Source of the DNA: Coccinella septempunctata
Taxonomy: Eukaryota > Arthropoda > Insecta > Coleoptera > Coccinellidae
Length of the DNA: 64,000 nt
Reading direction: 5' to 3'
Assembly (NCBI RefSeq): GCF_907165205.1
Contig: NC_058194.1
Coordinates: forward strand, 4,216,824-4,280,823
Positions 1 to 10,936 of this stretch are shown here, piece by piece; position 1 is the stretch's first letter; every line of letters begins with the position of its first letter. A program made the position numbers and the translations under genes. The notes under the pieces were generated by a model, which saw only the letters and a list, made by a program, of their open reading frames with translations, had not been told where the DNA came from and did not search any database.

Positions 1-227
1 ATTCTCGCATCTAATAATGATGTTCATACGACACTAAATTATTCTCAATTGCTCCTTCTTCAATATATTCAGAAATGAAAGGGTTTCAGTTAATTCGTTT
101 CAGAAATCGAGTGACTGTCAAATCGTTGATCGGACAATCAAAGTTTTATGAAACCTGCTGTAAGTTTTATAACCTCACCCGTGTATTCTGTGGTAATGAT
201 AGTGATTTTGTTTTCATTTATTCTATA
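1..227. other. Unassigned left edge
   Basis: AT-rich sequence upstream of the Harbinger transposase remnant. An open frame starts at 75 but has no recognisable domain and runs out of frame through the real transposase exon, so I do not call it. It may include the 5' end of the Harbinger element, but no terminal inverted repeat could be identified here. Confidence 0.4.
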
Positions 228-985
228 ATGGAAATCGAAGATGAACTTTTTTTGACGATGATCTTGATATTCTCGAGATTATCGATTTCGGTTTTCCTAG
301 GAGGAATTACTTACGTGAAGAGTATTTCGATTTAATGGACAATTAGGCGTTTTTCAAACGATTTCGTCTTACCAAGCAAACTACTCTTCGAATATTGGAG
401 CAAATTGAGGACCAGCTTGAATTTGAGAATGACTTGTAAGCAACTAGGAATCATAAAACATAAGCTGTATATATCGATTGAAATTTATTCTGGGAGGATT
501 CTGCATTTCTTAATAAACAATTCAGAAGATTTTCGAAAATAGATTTTTCGTCTGATGAAGGAGTCTGATATAGACTACGAAACGTTACCACTTGAAATTA
601 TAATTTCAACGTTATTTATTTTCAGTTCATTATCAGGCAACAATTTTTTCTAGTAAATTTGCTCCTGACAAATTAGTGCAAGAATTCACGCAGGAGCAAA
701 TGGTTGATTTCATTTTAAATTGATTTTGTTTCAGAGATGGGGAGTGAAAACCCTAAAAAGTTCATTAAGATAAGCTGTATATATATTCACGTTTCAGAAA
801 TAATTCTGTTTCACCTATTTATCAGTTACTGGCTAGTTTGAGATTTTATTACTGTGGTACACATCAGGACGCAATCCGAGATTTTATGGGAATGCACCAA
901 ACAACTGCTTCAAGAATTATTTAGAAAATTTGGAGCAGATACGAAAAATTCATTTTCACTAAATTCAATATCATATATTTTTCAC
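228..985 (+). pseudogene. PIF/Harbinger (HARBI1-like) transposase remnant
   Basis: Fragment of the DDE transposase of a PIF/Harbinger DNA transposon. From the ATG at 228 the protein needs one extra T in the T-run at 247-253. It then reads through IIDFGFPRRNYLREEYF, a TAG at 344-346 and FFKRFRLTKQTTLRILEQIE, the usual N-terminus of this family. A GTAAG donor at 436 and a TTTCAG acceptor ending at 797 bound an intron of about 360 bp. Exon 2 gives SPIYQLLASLRFYYCGTHQD and DFMGMHQTTASRII, the helix-turn-helix region, then a TAG at 922-924. The catalytic DDE half is missing. Seen: the motifs, stops and splice signals. Inferred: the family name. The Myb-like partner lies convergently at 1150-2323. 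Confidence 0.8.
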
Positions 986-1149
986 AACTCGGTGAATTCT
1001 AAGAAGTGATAAATGTTGGATTGTGGATTTCCATTTTTGCCCACTTCTACTCAGAATTAGAACATGGAAAATGTGTCATTTTTATTTCATCACCTCAAGA
1101 TTTACATAACCGTTAAATTTCTGACTAATAATTTCTTATATTGAATTTC

Positions 1150-2323
1150 ATAATTCAGTAACTCTATTTTTAACTTTTGTTCTTCTCTTTGATATGCAGC
1201 AGTTGTTTCCAATTTTTCTAATTGTTTTTCTAATAATGTTGATTTTCTATCCAGAAGTATTTGTATTTTTCTGATATATCTGAGGTTGTCAAAGCTCTAG
1301 TTACTGTTGGTTTTCTCCTACTTTTTGGTTTGGAAGTAGGCATCTCTCCTGAAGGTTCCACACAGTGTAGAGCAGCGCTCATTGGCATTTTCAAGCTATC
1401 TGCTTTCAGTTTTTTCCATTCACAAGTTCCTATACAGAGAAGATAAGTTAAGAATCCACACTGAAAATAGATTTTGTATAATTTACCACGTTGTGGCTCT
1501 GATATCTGATCAAGACTATCGTCCAGTTGCAGGAAAGTCCATTAAAATTTAATACTTCCTTAAAATCTTAATCCTCCATTTTCCCCTTTAGAAATGACAG
1601 TTTTAAATTTTGATAGGTCATCAAATCTTAATGGACTTTCCTGCAACTGGGCCTATGTCCTTGTTTTCGATGGTTTCCATCAATCTATAATATGAAAAAA
1701 CAATTTACACATGTTCAAAAGTGATATGAAGAATTCTCTTGTCCAGACAAATTCCTTCAATACATACCTTTTCAATATCACCACCAATGTTCTGCACACC
1801 CACTATCTTCACTTCATTCAGACTCAGATTTTTTCTTGGTGTTCCTTCACCTTCGTTTTCAATAGTATCAATAAATTGAAACACATAGTTTCCACTTTGG
1901 GGGTTTGTAGAGCTTTCTTGCTCTCCATCGCAGTCAAAAGGATTTTGAAAGCCTGTGAGAACTTTTTGATTGACTACTGTCATCAGAAGTTTATCGAGGT
2001 CGTCGAAAATTATTGATGGCATGGTGCCTCCACCAGTTAGAAGCTGTTTTTTCTCTTCGCCTTACTTCTTTCGCAAATCCTTTTTTTTTATTTTCGTACA
2101 GTCGTTTTAAAGATTCGGCATTTCGAAAACACACCATAGGGCCACTTGCATTAAACCTTCTCTCTATTTCTTTCCAAACATCTTTTTGTTCGTCCAGAGA
2201 AGTCCGGTTTGTTTTTTTGTCCTCGATTACTTTTCCATAATGTTCGCTAATCATATTAATCAAGTATAGTCTTTCAGACGGGGTAAAATTTGGCACCCGT
2301 TTGTTCTCTGCCATCATCAACAC
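1150..2323 (-). pseudogene. Harbinger-associated Myb/SANT-like DNA-binding protein, frameshifted
   Basis: Second protein of a PIF/Harbinger element; in this superfamily a Myb-like protein binds DNA and helps bring the transposase to it. Exon 1 starts at 2323 (MLMMAENKRVPNFTPSERLY) with a SANT-like fold containing WKEIERRFNA and LKRLYENKKKG. Near 2050, in a run of A, the frame shifts: the family-typical KQLLTGGGTMPSIIFDD is only read in the +1 frame, which stays open to 1705. A later exon is recognisable at about 1443-1150 (acceptor near 1443; SRRKPTVTRALTTSEI), with stops near its end. A MITE sits in the part between. The single slip could be a sequencing error, but the other damage says the locus is dead. 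Confidence 0.75.
1520..1653. mobile_element. 134-bp MITE with Harbinger-like inverted ends
   Basis: The two ends are near-perfect inverted repeats of about 28 bp (left CCAGTTGCAGGAAAGTCC; right end its reverse complement). The trinucleotide TAT flanks both sides (1517-1519 and 1654-1656). A 3-bp duplication and ends beginning close to GGCCCAGTTG fit PIF/Harbinger non-autonomous elements. It interrupts the Myb-like gene of a Harbinger element and carries no coding capacity. Confidence 0.75.
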
Positions 2324-2569
2324 ACGCTGACGAAACGATTTACAATAACTTTCTTATATCAGAGTTATGGAGAGTAAGCTTTCTAGAATAAACTGCCAAT
2401 TTATCGGAAAGCAAAACCGAAAACCGACAAAACCGCAATATTTGAGGTTATGTTATATTAGATCTATGTTCATAGACCATCTGCTATGTTCTCCTCTTCT
2501 TTTTCAAAGATCTTTTTGCCGTTTTGCTGTGTTGCCAATTCGACAAAGATGATTTACTAATCCATCCAT
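2324..2569. other. Unassigned spacer
   Basis: AT-rich gap between the Myb-like start and the next retrotransposon. It may hold the 5' region and terminus of the Harbinger element. No inverted repeat matching the other side, and no convincing reading frame, was seen. Confidence 0.35.
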
Positions 2570-4812
2570 TTGAAGCGGCGATGCATACCAAACTGTACTG
2601 GATTAGTCAATCTAGTTTTGTTAATCGTTGAAGCGGTGCATATTCAGACATTGTCCAACCCGGGGTTCTGTAATCCACAAGGGAAATTCAGGAGGTGCAT
2701 TAACTACGAGAAATTAAAAGATGATCTCATGCACGTATCATGGGATGAGTTTTATGACACCGCGGATGTTGCACGGAAAGCCGATATATTTATTGAAACT
2801 GTTACCAGTTGTGTGAGTGCAGCAACCACATTGAAGGCCATTAAAATACAAAAAAGAAAGCAACCCTGGATAACAATTGGTTTGATCAAGTCTATACGTA
2901 CTCGAGACAGATTGTTCCAAAGGTTTATTAAAACAAAGTCCAATGAGGCCAGGGATGGTTATAGAGCATATAGGAATAAATTGAATTCACTTTTGAGGAG
3001 GCAAAATTTTTTTATTATAGGCAGCAGATAAGAGACACTAAGGGCGACTGTGGAAGAACATGGAAAGTGCTCAATGGAGTGTTTGATGGTGGTGGCTCAT
3101 CTAGATCAGTGCCCGATAGGGTCCTGATTGGCAATGATGAGATTGTGGATGAGTGGGGTATAGCGGATGCAATGAACCAATACTTTGCGAGTGTTGGTGA
3201 ATCGTTGGCCTCTGATATTCCGGAGGTCCCAGATGATTCTGAGTTCGACTTCAGGCTTGGACAGACCGGAGGTTCGTTTTATCTGAAACCGACAGATTCA
3301 GCTGAGATAATGGGGCTCGTAGGTTCCTTGGGCGACCACAAGGCACCTGGTCACGATATGATCAGTAATACTATGATGAAAATAATTGCACCGTATTTGG
3401 TAGAGCCCTTTGTTACTTGGTCAATTCCTGTTTATCGGAGGGTTTTGTTCCCCACCATTTCAAGATCTCATTGATAACTCCAATCCACAAAGGAGGTCAT
3501 AAAAGCGACAGAGGTAACTATAGACCGATTTCTACCATATCTGTGCTCGCGAAGTTGTTCGAAAAAGTACTTTGCTCGAGGTTAGTAAAGTACCTGGATA
3601 AGTTCAGGATTCTCTCTGAGTTGCAGTTTGGTTTTAGGCAGGGAAGGTCAACTGCGGATGCACTGAATATCCTCATGGAGAGTCTATATGGTGGTGTTGA
3701 CAACGGTTAGAAGATTCTCTGTGTGTTCGTTGACCTGAAGAAGGCATTTGACACCGTTTGCCACAGGAAACTATTGAAAAAGCTTCAGAACATAGGTATA
3801 AGAGGCGTAGCACTTAAGTTGTTTGAGTGTTATTTGTCAGGAAGGATACAGCAGACAAAGATCAATAATGCATTCAGTAATGAGGCAGGGGGGTGTACCC
3901 CAGGGTACAGTCCTCGGCCCAATACTTTTCCTTATATATATAAACGACCTCCTCAATCTTAATATTAAAGCCAAAATAATCTCATTTGTTGATGACACAT
4001 ATCTTGTATTTGAACAGAGTTCATGGGAGGAGGTTAAAAATATGGCAATAACTGATTTGATTACTGTGAAAAGGTGTTTTGATTGGAATATGCTCTCGGT
4101 GAATATGAGGAAGACACACTTCTTGCCCATTTCTTTGACTAATAACTCATTGCCTGGTTATGGCTATCTTTGTTTCGATGGTGACAGGATAAATCGTGTA
4201 GAGTTTACTAGGTATCTTGGAGTCTATGTTGACTGTCACCTCAGGTGGGATATTCACAGTGTAGAGTTGCACAAAAAATTGAGGAAAATTTTATATAAGA
4301 TCCGCGTAGCGAGGGAAATCTTGCCATGGGATATGCGTTATACCGTGTACTACGCCCTTGTACAGTCGGTCCTCCAGTATGGTATTAGTGCCTGGGGTGG
4401 TCTTGTGGGAAGATATTACCTCGTTATTGAGAGAGCGCAGAAACGGTTATTAAAGGTTCTCTTTGAAAAGCCTGTCCTATTTCCAACGGAGATGTTGTTC
4501 CGGGAGCTGAGGATTCTTGATCCCAGACAACTTTATTTGAAGACCTTGATAACTTCTATTCCGAAATTCCGACACAGGCTTGACTTTATGGATTCAATCC
4601 ATAGAACGCGTCAAGCTGAAAATGGGATAGTGAGAGGTCCGAGAGTGACCAGAGAAAAATCAAGATCTTCGCTTCTCTACAGGTTATCCCAAATTCATAA
4701 TATAATACCATCATCTCTTAGGGTGCCGCAGAGCTTTCATTCCCTTAGAAAACACACAAAGTCCTGGTTACTCGACAATTTTGGAAGACAAGCAGCTCAT
4801 AAATTGTTCTGA
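2570..4812 (+). pseudogene. Endonuclease-type non-LTR retrotransposon, RT pseudogene
   Basis: Second ORF of a non-LTR retrotransposon, 5' truncated, without its endonuclease. The linker before RT is readable from about 2690 (PWITIGLIKSIRTRDRLF). RT motifs follow across at least four frames: HKAPGHDMIS (~3340), NYRPISTISVLAKLFEKVL (~3510), LQFGFRQGRSTADAL (~3625), VDLKKAFDTV (~3728), GVPQGTVLGPILFLIYINDL (~3893) and FVDD (~3985) in the position of the usual F/YADD. The thumb and C-terminus stay open to the stop at 4812. Frame changes near 3031, 3470 and 3900 and a stop near 3710 make it non-functional. It resembles the CR1/Jockey group; I cannot place the clade. Val for Ala in the catalytic box is unusual but may be decay. 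Confidence 0.85.
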
Positions 4813-5036
4813 GATTTCCAGATGTTCGTAATACTCAGTAAGCCAGCTCAGTATTAATTTGTAATGTAGTGTAGGACGACCTGTATGTTGTTTTCAGAGG
4901 AGAAGAATACATTTTGTTTTGTTCTGTTGATTCCTCGAGCGGGCTCAAACACGAGCACTTAATTGAGCTTTCTTGAGCTCGCGAGGGGAACACAGCTTGT
5001 ACGTTATGGAGAAATGAAGTATTATTATTATTATTA
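4813..5036 (+). other. 3' untranslated region and (ATT)n tail of the preceding retrotransposon
   Basis: About 200 bp without coding potential follow the stop at 4812 and end in (ATT)n at 5021-5036. The simple-repeat tail could be the 3' end of the plus-strand element or a pre-existing microsatellite. The next, opposite-strand element begins with its poly(T) directly at this tract. Confidence 0.5.
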
Positions 5037-6623
5037 TTTTTTTTTTTTTTTTTTTTTTTCCTTCGTGTGAGGGGAAAACCCTTTATGGGCGCCCAGAGGG
5101 TCCGCACTCTAGGTTGTGTGAGACTCCGAGATCTTGTTTGGCTACTCACTAAAAACCCCTCACACTTTCGACGGAGAAGTTCTTCGTCCGGCCCTTGCAG
5201 CGTCCCTTAACAAAAGAGATGAGCTGCAAGTGGCATCTAGAGTTCATGGGATCTGATGATATGCAGTGACCCAAGCAACACCGCCTTCTGCATTCTGTGC
5301 GCTAGTATCTCGGCCCAAGGTCTGCAGGCCGGAATAATCTTCAATTCTTCCACGTAGTTGGCTCTCATTCCTCCGAGACATCCTATGATTAGTACAACCA
5401 TCCTGACTTTATGACCTGGGTACATAGTTCCAAGCTCGAAAACAAGATCTTTGTATTTTTGCCTTTTCTGCTCTTCCTTCATCACCATGTTGTTTTCTGC
5501 AGGGGATGAGAATTCCACGACGAACAATTCCTTCAGCTCTTTGTCCAAAAGAAGTATGTCTGGCTTTATTGCCTTGATCTGCCGCGTTGTTGAGACAGGA
5601 TAGTTCCAGTATATTCGAGCTTTCTCGTTCTGGACAACCGCTTCAATCTCCAGAGGCACATATGGTAGCACCGGTTCTTTGTCTATCTCATATGCCGCCC
5701 TCAGATGGAAGTAGAGAACTCGGAGTGCCGCGTTGTGTCTCTCTATATACCCCGATGGAGCATGGACTCTGCAGGCGGAAAGAATGTGCATAATCGTTTC
5801 TTGTTGACTATGGCACGCTCTGCACGTTGTTGGGGTGTCCATTTTCATGATGTTCTTTTTATATCATCTGGTATTTATTACTCCATCCTGACACGCCATC
5901 ACAAATCCCTCCGTCTCTGACTTAAGGCTAGCCGACTTAAGAAAGGCGAAAGACAATTCTTCCGACAGATCTTGGTCTTTTAAACTCCTGAAAAATATGG
6001 AGTGCAGGCTCTTACTCATATGATGTTCGAGTAATGTATTCGACTGAGACTTCCGGATCAGTCTTGCTAGCCTTCTTTGGTCCGCTTGAGTGATCGGTGC
6101 TCCTGCACGCTCAGGATCTATCGACACGCCGGTTATACCGAGCTTCTCCAAGGCTCTCTGTGCAGCTCGGAATAGGAAGGCTTCGTGGTTCGCGAGTTCA
6201 TGCTGAGCTACAAACTTCAGAAGCGGATCTTCACTTCTTAGGACCCTTACTGCTGTTTCCAATGTTTGTTGATAGTGTTGATATTCCAAACATTGCAATC
6301 CTCTACCCCCCTGGCTTCGGGGAAGGTATATCCTCTGAATCGAGCTATTTGGGTGAAGGCTACGATTCATGTTCATCGTTTTTCTTGTTGACCTATCAAG
6401 ATCGAGGAGTTCGTTCACCGTCCAGTTTACCACCCCGAAAGAGTAGGTAAGTATCGGGATGGCTAGCATATTTGTAGCTGATACTTTGTTCTTTCCTGAC
6501 AGCTGTGATTTCCAGATGTCTCTCAGCTTCTTCTTGTAGCTGGCTGATAAGGCGTCCTTTATCTGGGTTGTCTCCAGTACTCCTCTCTGTTTCATCCCGA
6601 GAAACTTATAAGTTTCTCCGTCT
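5037..6623 (-). pseudogene. RLE-1: 5'-truncated R4/Dong-like retrotransposon (end of RT + RLE domain)
   Basis: Minus-strand element with its poly(A) tail at 5037-5059 (read as T) and about 175 bp of 3' UTR. Coding runs from about 6620 to 5237 in one frame, broken only by a TGA at 5864-5866. It begins at the end of the RT palm (GETYKFLGMKQ) and continues through thumb and linker (PRSQGGRGLQCLEYQHY). It ends in the restriction-like endonuclease module: a zinc knuckle CRACHSQQETIMHILSAC, then KPDILLL, 14 residues, then E (D in most relatives), then KYKDLVFEL. This knuckle plus PD-x-D/E nuclease defines the RLE-type non-LTR elements (R2, R4/Dong, NeSL). Both flanks are (TAA)-type repeats. Confidence 0.85.
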
Positions 6624-6644
6624 TTATTATTATTATTATTATTA
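6624..6644. repeat. (TTA)n microsatellite at the 5' junction of RLE-1
   Basis: About seven TTA units directly at the point where the RLE-1 reading frame stops. Together with the (ATT)n at 5021-5036 on the other side, it suggests RLE-1 inserted into a (TAA)n tract. Confidence 0.8.
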
Positions 6645-6689
6645 TATGGCTGTTAGTTATTCCGTTTCCGATTCAGGAGATCATTGAAA

Positions 6690-6770
6690 TTTTCCGAATT
6701 TTCGTTTAGCTCCTGATATTTTCGATGGATTCGGATGAAAGTTCATTATCAGCTTAAACTTATGAGTTTT
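6690..6770. repeat. Diverged fragment of the repeat found inside units A-D
   Basis: Sequence such as TCCGAATTTTCGTTTAGCTC, and a following stretch ending GCTTAAACTTATGAG, resembles about 80 bp inside the large units (for example 37,190-37,270). The match was made by eye and is clearly diverged. It shows that part of the unit also exists as a dispersed repeat. Confidence 0.5.
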
Positions 6771-6771
6771 A

Positions 6772-6912
6772 ATTAGTGATGCCCACGAGAGTCTCGTTTT
6801 CGAGAGTCTCGTCTCCTCTCGTCTAGAAAACGAGACCTGATATTTCATGTACGAGACGACACGAGACTTTTCTCGGTCTCGAGAGTCTCGCAGTGGTCTA
6901 GTAGTCTCGTTC
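6772..6912. mobile_element. hAT-like terminus with clustered GAGTCTCG repeats
   Basis: Begins TTAGTGATGCCCACGAGAG and then contains many direct and inverted copies of GAGTCTCG/CGAGAC. A start of the form AGTGATGCCCA plus GAGTCTCG-rich subterminal repeats recalls hAT-family ends in insects. The opposite terminus is not visible, so this is a solo end or truncated MITE. Function is inferred only. Confidence 0.45.
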
Positions 6913-7017
6913 ATAATTCGGACGATAGAAGACTCAGAGGAGTATTACTTTCGAATTTGAAAACTTTGGAATCATTTCAGGTGCAGAAGCTTCATTAACA
7001 AGCAAATCGAGATCGGG

Positions 7018-9496
7018 AATAATAATTATGACTTTAGCCTTGCGGCTTTCGCACTCCTCTCCAGAGGAAAATTCACTTATCCCAGATATCTCAGATATCA
7101 AAAGGATTGAGCTCTGTTGGAGCCCTTTCCAGGTTTTCGGGCTCGTGGTGGTGGTCGGGTCCGGGTCGCTCCTCGCCTCCCTGCTGTAGGCTGGATTCCT
7201 GCTCCACCCGCACTTCCTGTCGGCGCAGACGGTGTTCCTCTGCATTCCCCATGTACTTGCGTACAGTTCTCGATGTTCCGAGCAGTACCGCCTTCTGCAT
7301 AACTCTATAGATATTTTCGTACAATTGAAGTTCTCCAGTAGTTTCTTCGGTATCAGGCCTGTAGATGAAATGACAATAGGGATGGTCTTGATATCTTTCA
7401 GCTTCCACGATCTTCTGGCTTGTTCCTCGAGATCTCTGTATTTTGAAATTTTTTCAGTGTGCCTATCTAGAAGATTGTTATTATTTGGAATCGCCACATC
7501 GATGAATAGTGCTCTGTCCTCATTCTTATTGAGCAATATGAGGTCTGGTCTATTGTGGGTTATTTTCCGGTCTGTCAGAAACGTGCGATCCCAGTAGAGC
7601 TTGTGATGTCCATTGGATGGTAATAGTAATAAGTAACCTTATTCGAACTTAGAAGTTGGTGTTTTAGTGCCAATTCTTGGTGAAGAATCTTGGCAACAGC
7701 ATCATGTCTATTTTTGTACTCCGTGCCCGCGAACTTCTGACATCCCCCGGTGATGTGCTGGATAGTTTCATGTGTCGCACAGCCATAACGACAGCTATCG
7801 TCCGCCACTGAGGCATCCTTGGCGATATATTTCATGTAATTTCTTGTTGGAATCACCTGATCTTGGATGGCGAGCATAAAGCCCTCTGTCTCAGGAAACA
7901 ACCTTCCGGAAGTCAACCATTAGTTCGACGCAGATATGTCGACGTAATCATGGTTGACCTCGTTCTGGTGCCTTCCATACAAAGGTTTGCCAATCAGTTT
8001 TTGCATTTTACTTTCTGCAGAGTGTTCGACGGTTTCCAAGTGATCCTGTTGCAGCTTTAACGGTGTAGAACTATCAGCAACACAAACTACTCGATGGAGT
8101 TCTGACGAAGCAGCCCTGCTCAGGAAATATTTTCGAAGTCCTTCAATTTCCTGGGACATACGGTTGGGCAAATCAACAATTCCTCTACCCCCAAGAAATC
8201 GTGGCAGCTCTGTCCGTTCTATTCAGCTTTTGGGGTGATGTTTATTGTGTTTAGTCAGCATCGTCCTTATTTTTCTCTTTAAGACTGCTAAATCGGTAGT
8301 CGTCCAAGAGATGATACCGAATAAATAGCTCAGTGCCGAGCAAGCGTAGGTGTTAATCGTTTTTATGAGATTCTTGCTGTTGAGACCAGTTCTCATTATC
8401 CTTCTCAATCTTCGGGTGAACAATTCTGTTAATTTTCTTCATCTGGGTCTGATTGATTTTTCTTGCCTGTTTTATGCCTAGATACTTGTATGTGTCTCCT
8501 TCCTTCAATGATTCAATTTCTGCACCTTCCTTGCATCTTCTATTTTCCCTCTCGTTATGTTCATCAGTCGACATTTTTTTGATCTAAACTTCATTTTGAT
8601 GTCTTCCGAGAATCCTTCCACTATTTTCAGCATCTGTTGCATTTGTTTTTTGGTAGATGCGAAGAGTTTCAAATCGTCCATATAAAGAAGATGATTCAGT
8701 TTCATCATAGTTCTACTGCCTCCCTTGATGGAAAATCCGTAGTCCGTAGAATTCAATCTATGAGACAAGGGATTCAGGGCCATGCAGAACCACAGAGGGC
8801 TCAGCGAGTCTCCTTGGAAAATTCCGCGTCTTATTGGAATAGGTCCTGTTGTAATGAAGCAATCTGCTGCTTTCATTTGAAGACTAGTAGGCCAGGTTGA
8901 CATGGCGTTTTTCAGGAACTCAACAATATTGGGATCCACCTTGTAAATCTTCATGATCTTCAAGAGCAATTCGTGGGGTTATAAAATCGAATACTTTTAA
9001 GTAGTCTATGTACGCAGCGTAAAGATTCCTCCGCTTGGAGAACGCCTGATTGCAGATAACTAAATCAATTATTAGCTGTTCTTTGCACCCTCGGTTGTCT
9101 TTGGTGCATCCTTTCTGTATTTGGATGGGTCTTCTGTATTCCTTTGGTCTTTAGGTAACAGCTACTTTGTGCCATTTGTAAGGAATAATGGCATTCCTTC
9201 AGGATTTTCAATGACATCATTTATTGCGGAGGTCAATTTGTCATGCATGATCCAAAGTTTTTTGATCCAGAAGTTCTGTAATCCATCAGGCCCAGGTGCT
9301 TTCCAGTTGTGTAGTCCTCTGATAGCTGATTTTACTTCTTCAATTGTGATCTTGTCATGTTGCATCGGCTCATATTTTATAGCTTCAGATTTTTCATCTT
9401 CAATCCATCCGGTATCTTCATTGAACTGAGGTTTCGTTGATAATTGTTCGGTCCAGAATTGTTCTATGGCTTCCTTTGGTGGTAACTTTCTATTTT
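7018..9496 (-). pseudogene. RLE-2: RT and RLE part, heavily frameshifted
   Basis: Downstream half of an R4/Dong-like element that is collinear with RLE-3. RT pieces include WKAPGPDGLQNFWIKKLW (~9290), the region before RRGIFQGDSLSPLWF (~8800) and YMDDLKLF (~8680). The knuckle CRYGCATHETIQHITGGC lies near 7770 and the nuclease motif near 7540. The 3' end reads through GEECESRKAK to about 7018. Compared with RLE-3 it has lost about 120 bp near 9118 (RT fingers) and about 15 bp near 7605, plus several single-base shifts, so it cannot encode an active enzyme. Its end at AAGTCATAAT is also the end of RLE-4. Confidence 0.85.
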
Positions 9497-10738
9497 CTAC
9501 ATCAGACGATATGAGTGACCGGTATAAAGTCCCTTCCGACTTTTCGAATGAATTATTGTTTTTTTTTTTCGGCTATAATTGCATTTATATCTCCTCAGGC
9601 GTTCTGCATACAGACTTAACTTTTGCTTCAGAGTGTCGAGGCAGTGGTGAGCTGTAGCATTCTCCGTCTCTCGTTCTGTGTGTGTTCTGTTTCTATCCAT
9701 GATTTCTTTGGCAGCTTTCACAACCTTTCTTCCGCGATTCCTGTTCAAGTACTCCGTCAGTCGTCCAATGTCTCTTCTAATTCTCTCTGTTTTTTGTTGA
9801 AGACGTTTCTGCCATGGTAGCGCATGTAATTTGTGTAATTTTGGACCATCGTTGTTCGTTCGGCGAATTTTTGCCCCTATGGTTTCAGCCGTCGTTAGCG
9901 CTGCACAGTAAAGAACTAGATGAAGATATTCCAATGAACTTCCATTTTGTAGGTACTCAGGTAAAACGTCCTTATTCAAGATGTCGATTATGAGTGACAG
10001 TTTCTTGGATGTATTGAGTCGTGGAGGTGCTACTCGATCAAGAGGATCTGTTCCTTCCAGTTCGGCAAAGTATCTCCTTATCTCAGAGTCAACTTGTCGG
10101 TGGAGCTCTTCCCTATCGTCCTGGTGTTCAGGCTCATTTGCTTTGCAAGATGGACTTTCAGTATCAATGTCTTCTAGGTGTTGTTGCCCAGGCATGTGAA
10201 TTTCATCACAGGTGTTGGTGTTATTCTCTATTGCTAGCGGCCGCTGAAGATCTCGTTTAATTGCGTCGATTCGGGCCGTTGGTATTAGTTCATTTCTCAG
10301 AATTACGCGGTAATGGTCTGCCACTCGTTGTTCAGTGACATTGAGATTTGTGTAGGCGTTGCAGAATTCCTCATGGAGCCTTTTCCTATAGTTGGTCGTG
10401 TTCTGCCCTAGTCCAGTGATGGAGTTATATATGCGCACAATAGTTTCATTCATGGACGTTGTCCACTTCATGCGCTTTCTAACTAACCCCGCTTGGGTGA
10501 GCACTGGCTGAATATCCTGCGCAGCACCTTCAGCGGTTCGAGTCGGCAATTGAATTGGACTCGTTGGATGCTGTTGTTGCTTTGGAGCTGTAGCTTCTTT
10601 TGCAGCAGGAGCCCGCTTCCTCAACATCCTGCCACCGACGTCCCGCATGCTGTCATGTCCAGCGCCGGCTCCAGACATGCCCTGACGATCTCCAGGCAGC
10701 AACTTGTTTCCGAGGCTTCTCGTTATCACCATTTCCAT
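9497..10738 (-). CDS. RLE-2: N-terminal domain of R4/Dong-like ORF (Myb-like), 413 codons open
   Basis: Open from the ATG at 10738 (MEMVITRSLGNKL) to 9497. After a low-complexity N-terminus there is a Myb/SANT-like segment at about residues 88-150, with KRMKWTTSMNETIVRIY and NVTEQRVADHYRVILRNEL. R2/R4 proteins use N-terminal zinc-finger and Myb domains for DNA contact; I see no clear N-terminal C2H2 finger here. A charged, probably helical region with WQKRLQQKTERIRRDIGRL and RHTERETENATAHHCLDTLKQ-type sequence follows. The frame is lost at about 9560 in a run of T (read as A) just before the RT. It is the only N-terminal half preserved in this family in the window. Start chosen because ITRS recurs near the N-terminus of RLE-5. 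Confidence 0.75.
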   Translation of the reverse strand: MEMVITRSLGNKLLPGDRQGMSGAGAGHDSMRDVGGRMLRKRAPAAKEATAPKQQQHPTSPIQLPTRTAEGAAQDIQPVLTQAGLVRKRMKWTTSMNETIVRIYNSITGLGQNTTNYRKRLHEEFCNAYTNLNVTEQRVADHYRVILRNELIPTARIDAIKRDLQRPLAIENNTNTCDEIHMPGQQHLEDIDTESPSCKANEPEHQDDREELHRQVDSEIRRYFAELEGTDPLDRVAPPRLNTSKKLSLIIDILNKDVLPEYLQNGSSLEYLHLVLYCAALTTAETIGAKIRRTNNDGPKLHKLHALPWQKRLQQKTERIRRDIGRLTEYLNRNRGRKVVKAAKEIMDRNRTHTERETENATAHHCLDTLKQKLSLYAERLRRYKCNYSRKKKTIIHSKSRKGLYTGHSYRLM

Positions 10739-10936
10739 GGGTTTGTGCTCCCCTTTCTCGGTTTACGTGAGGGGTAGAGAAATGGGAGCATAAAGAGCAC
10801 CCCCTTAAAGGATGTGAAAGAGAGAGGATAAAGGAATGGGACTGCGGACAGCAGGCGTAGCTGGCTGCAACGTCTATGTTGTCACGATGGGTACCCTGCA
10901 GGCCATCTACTAGATAGCTGCCAGGCAGGCCAGACA
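10739..10936 (-). other. RLE-2 5' untranslated leader
   Basis: About 200 bp between the RLE-2 start codon and the 3' end of RLE-3. No reading frame. It probably contains the element's internal promoter, which cannot be recognised by eye. It abuts the RLE-3 terminus (CTTTAGCCTTGCGGC, minus-strand 3' end) with no intervening DNA. Confidence 0.6.

Noticed and set aside
75..335. 86-codon open frame at the left edge
   Set aside because: It overlaps the Harbinger transposase exon in a different frame and has no domain.
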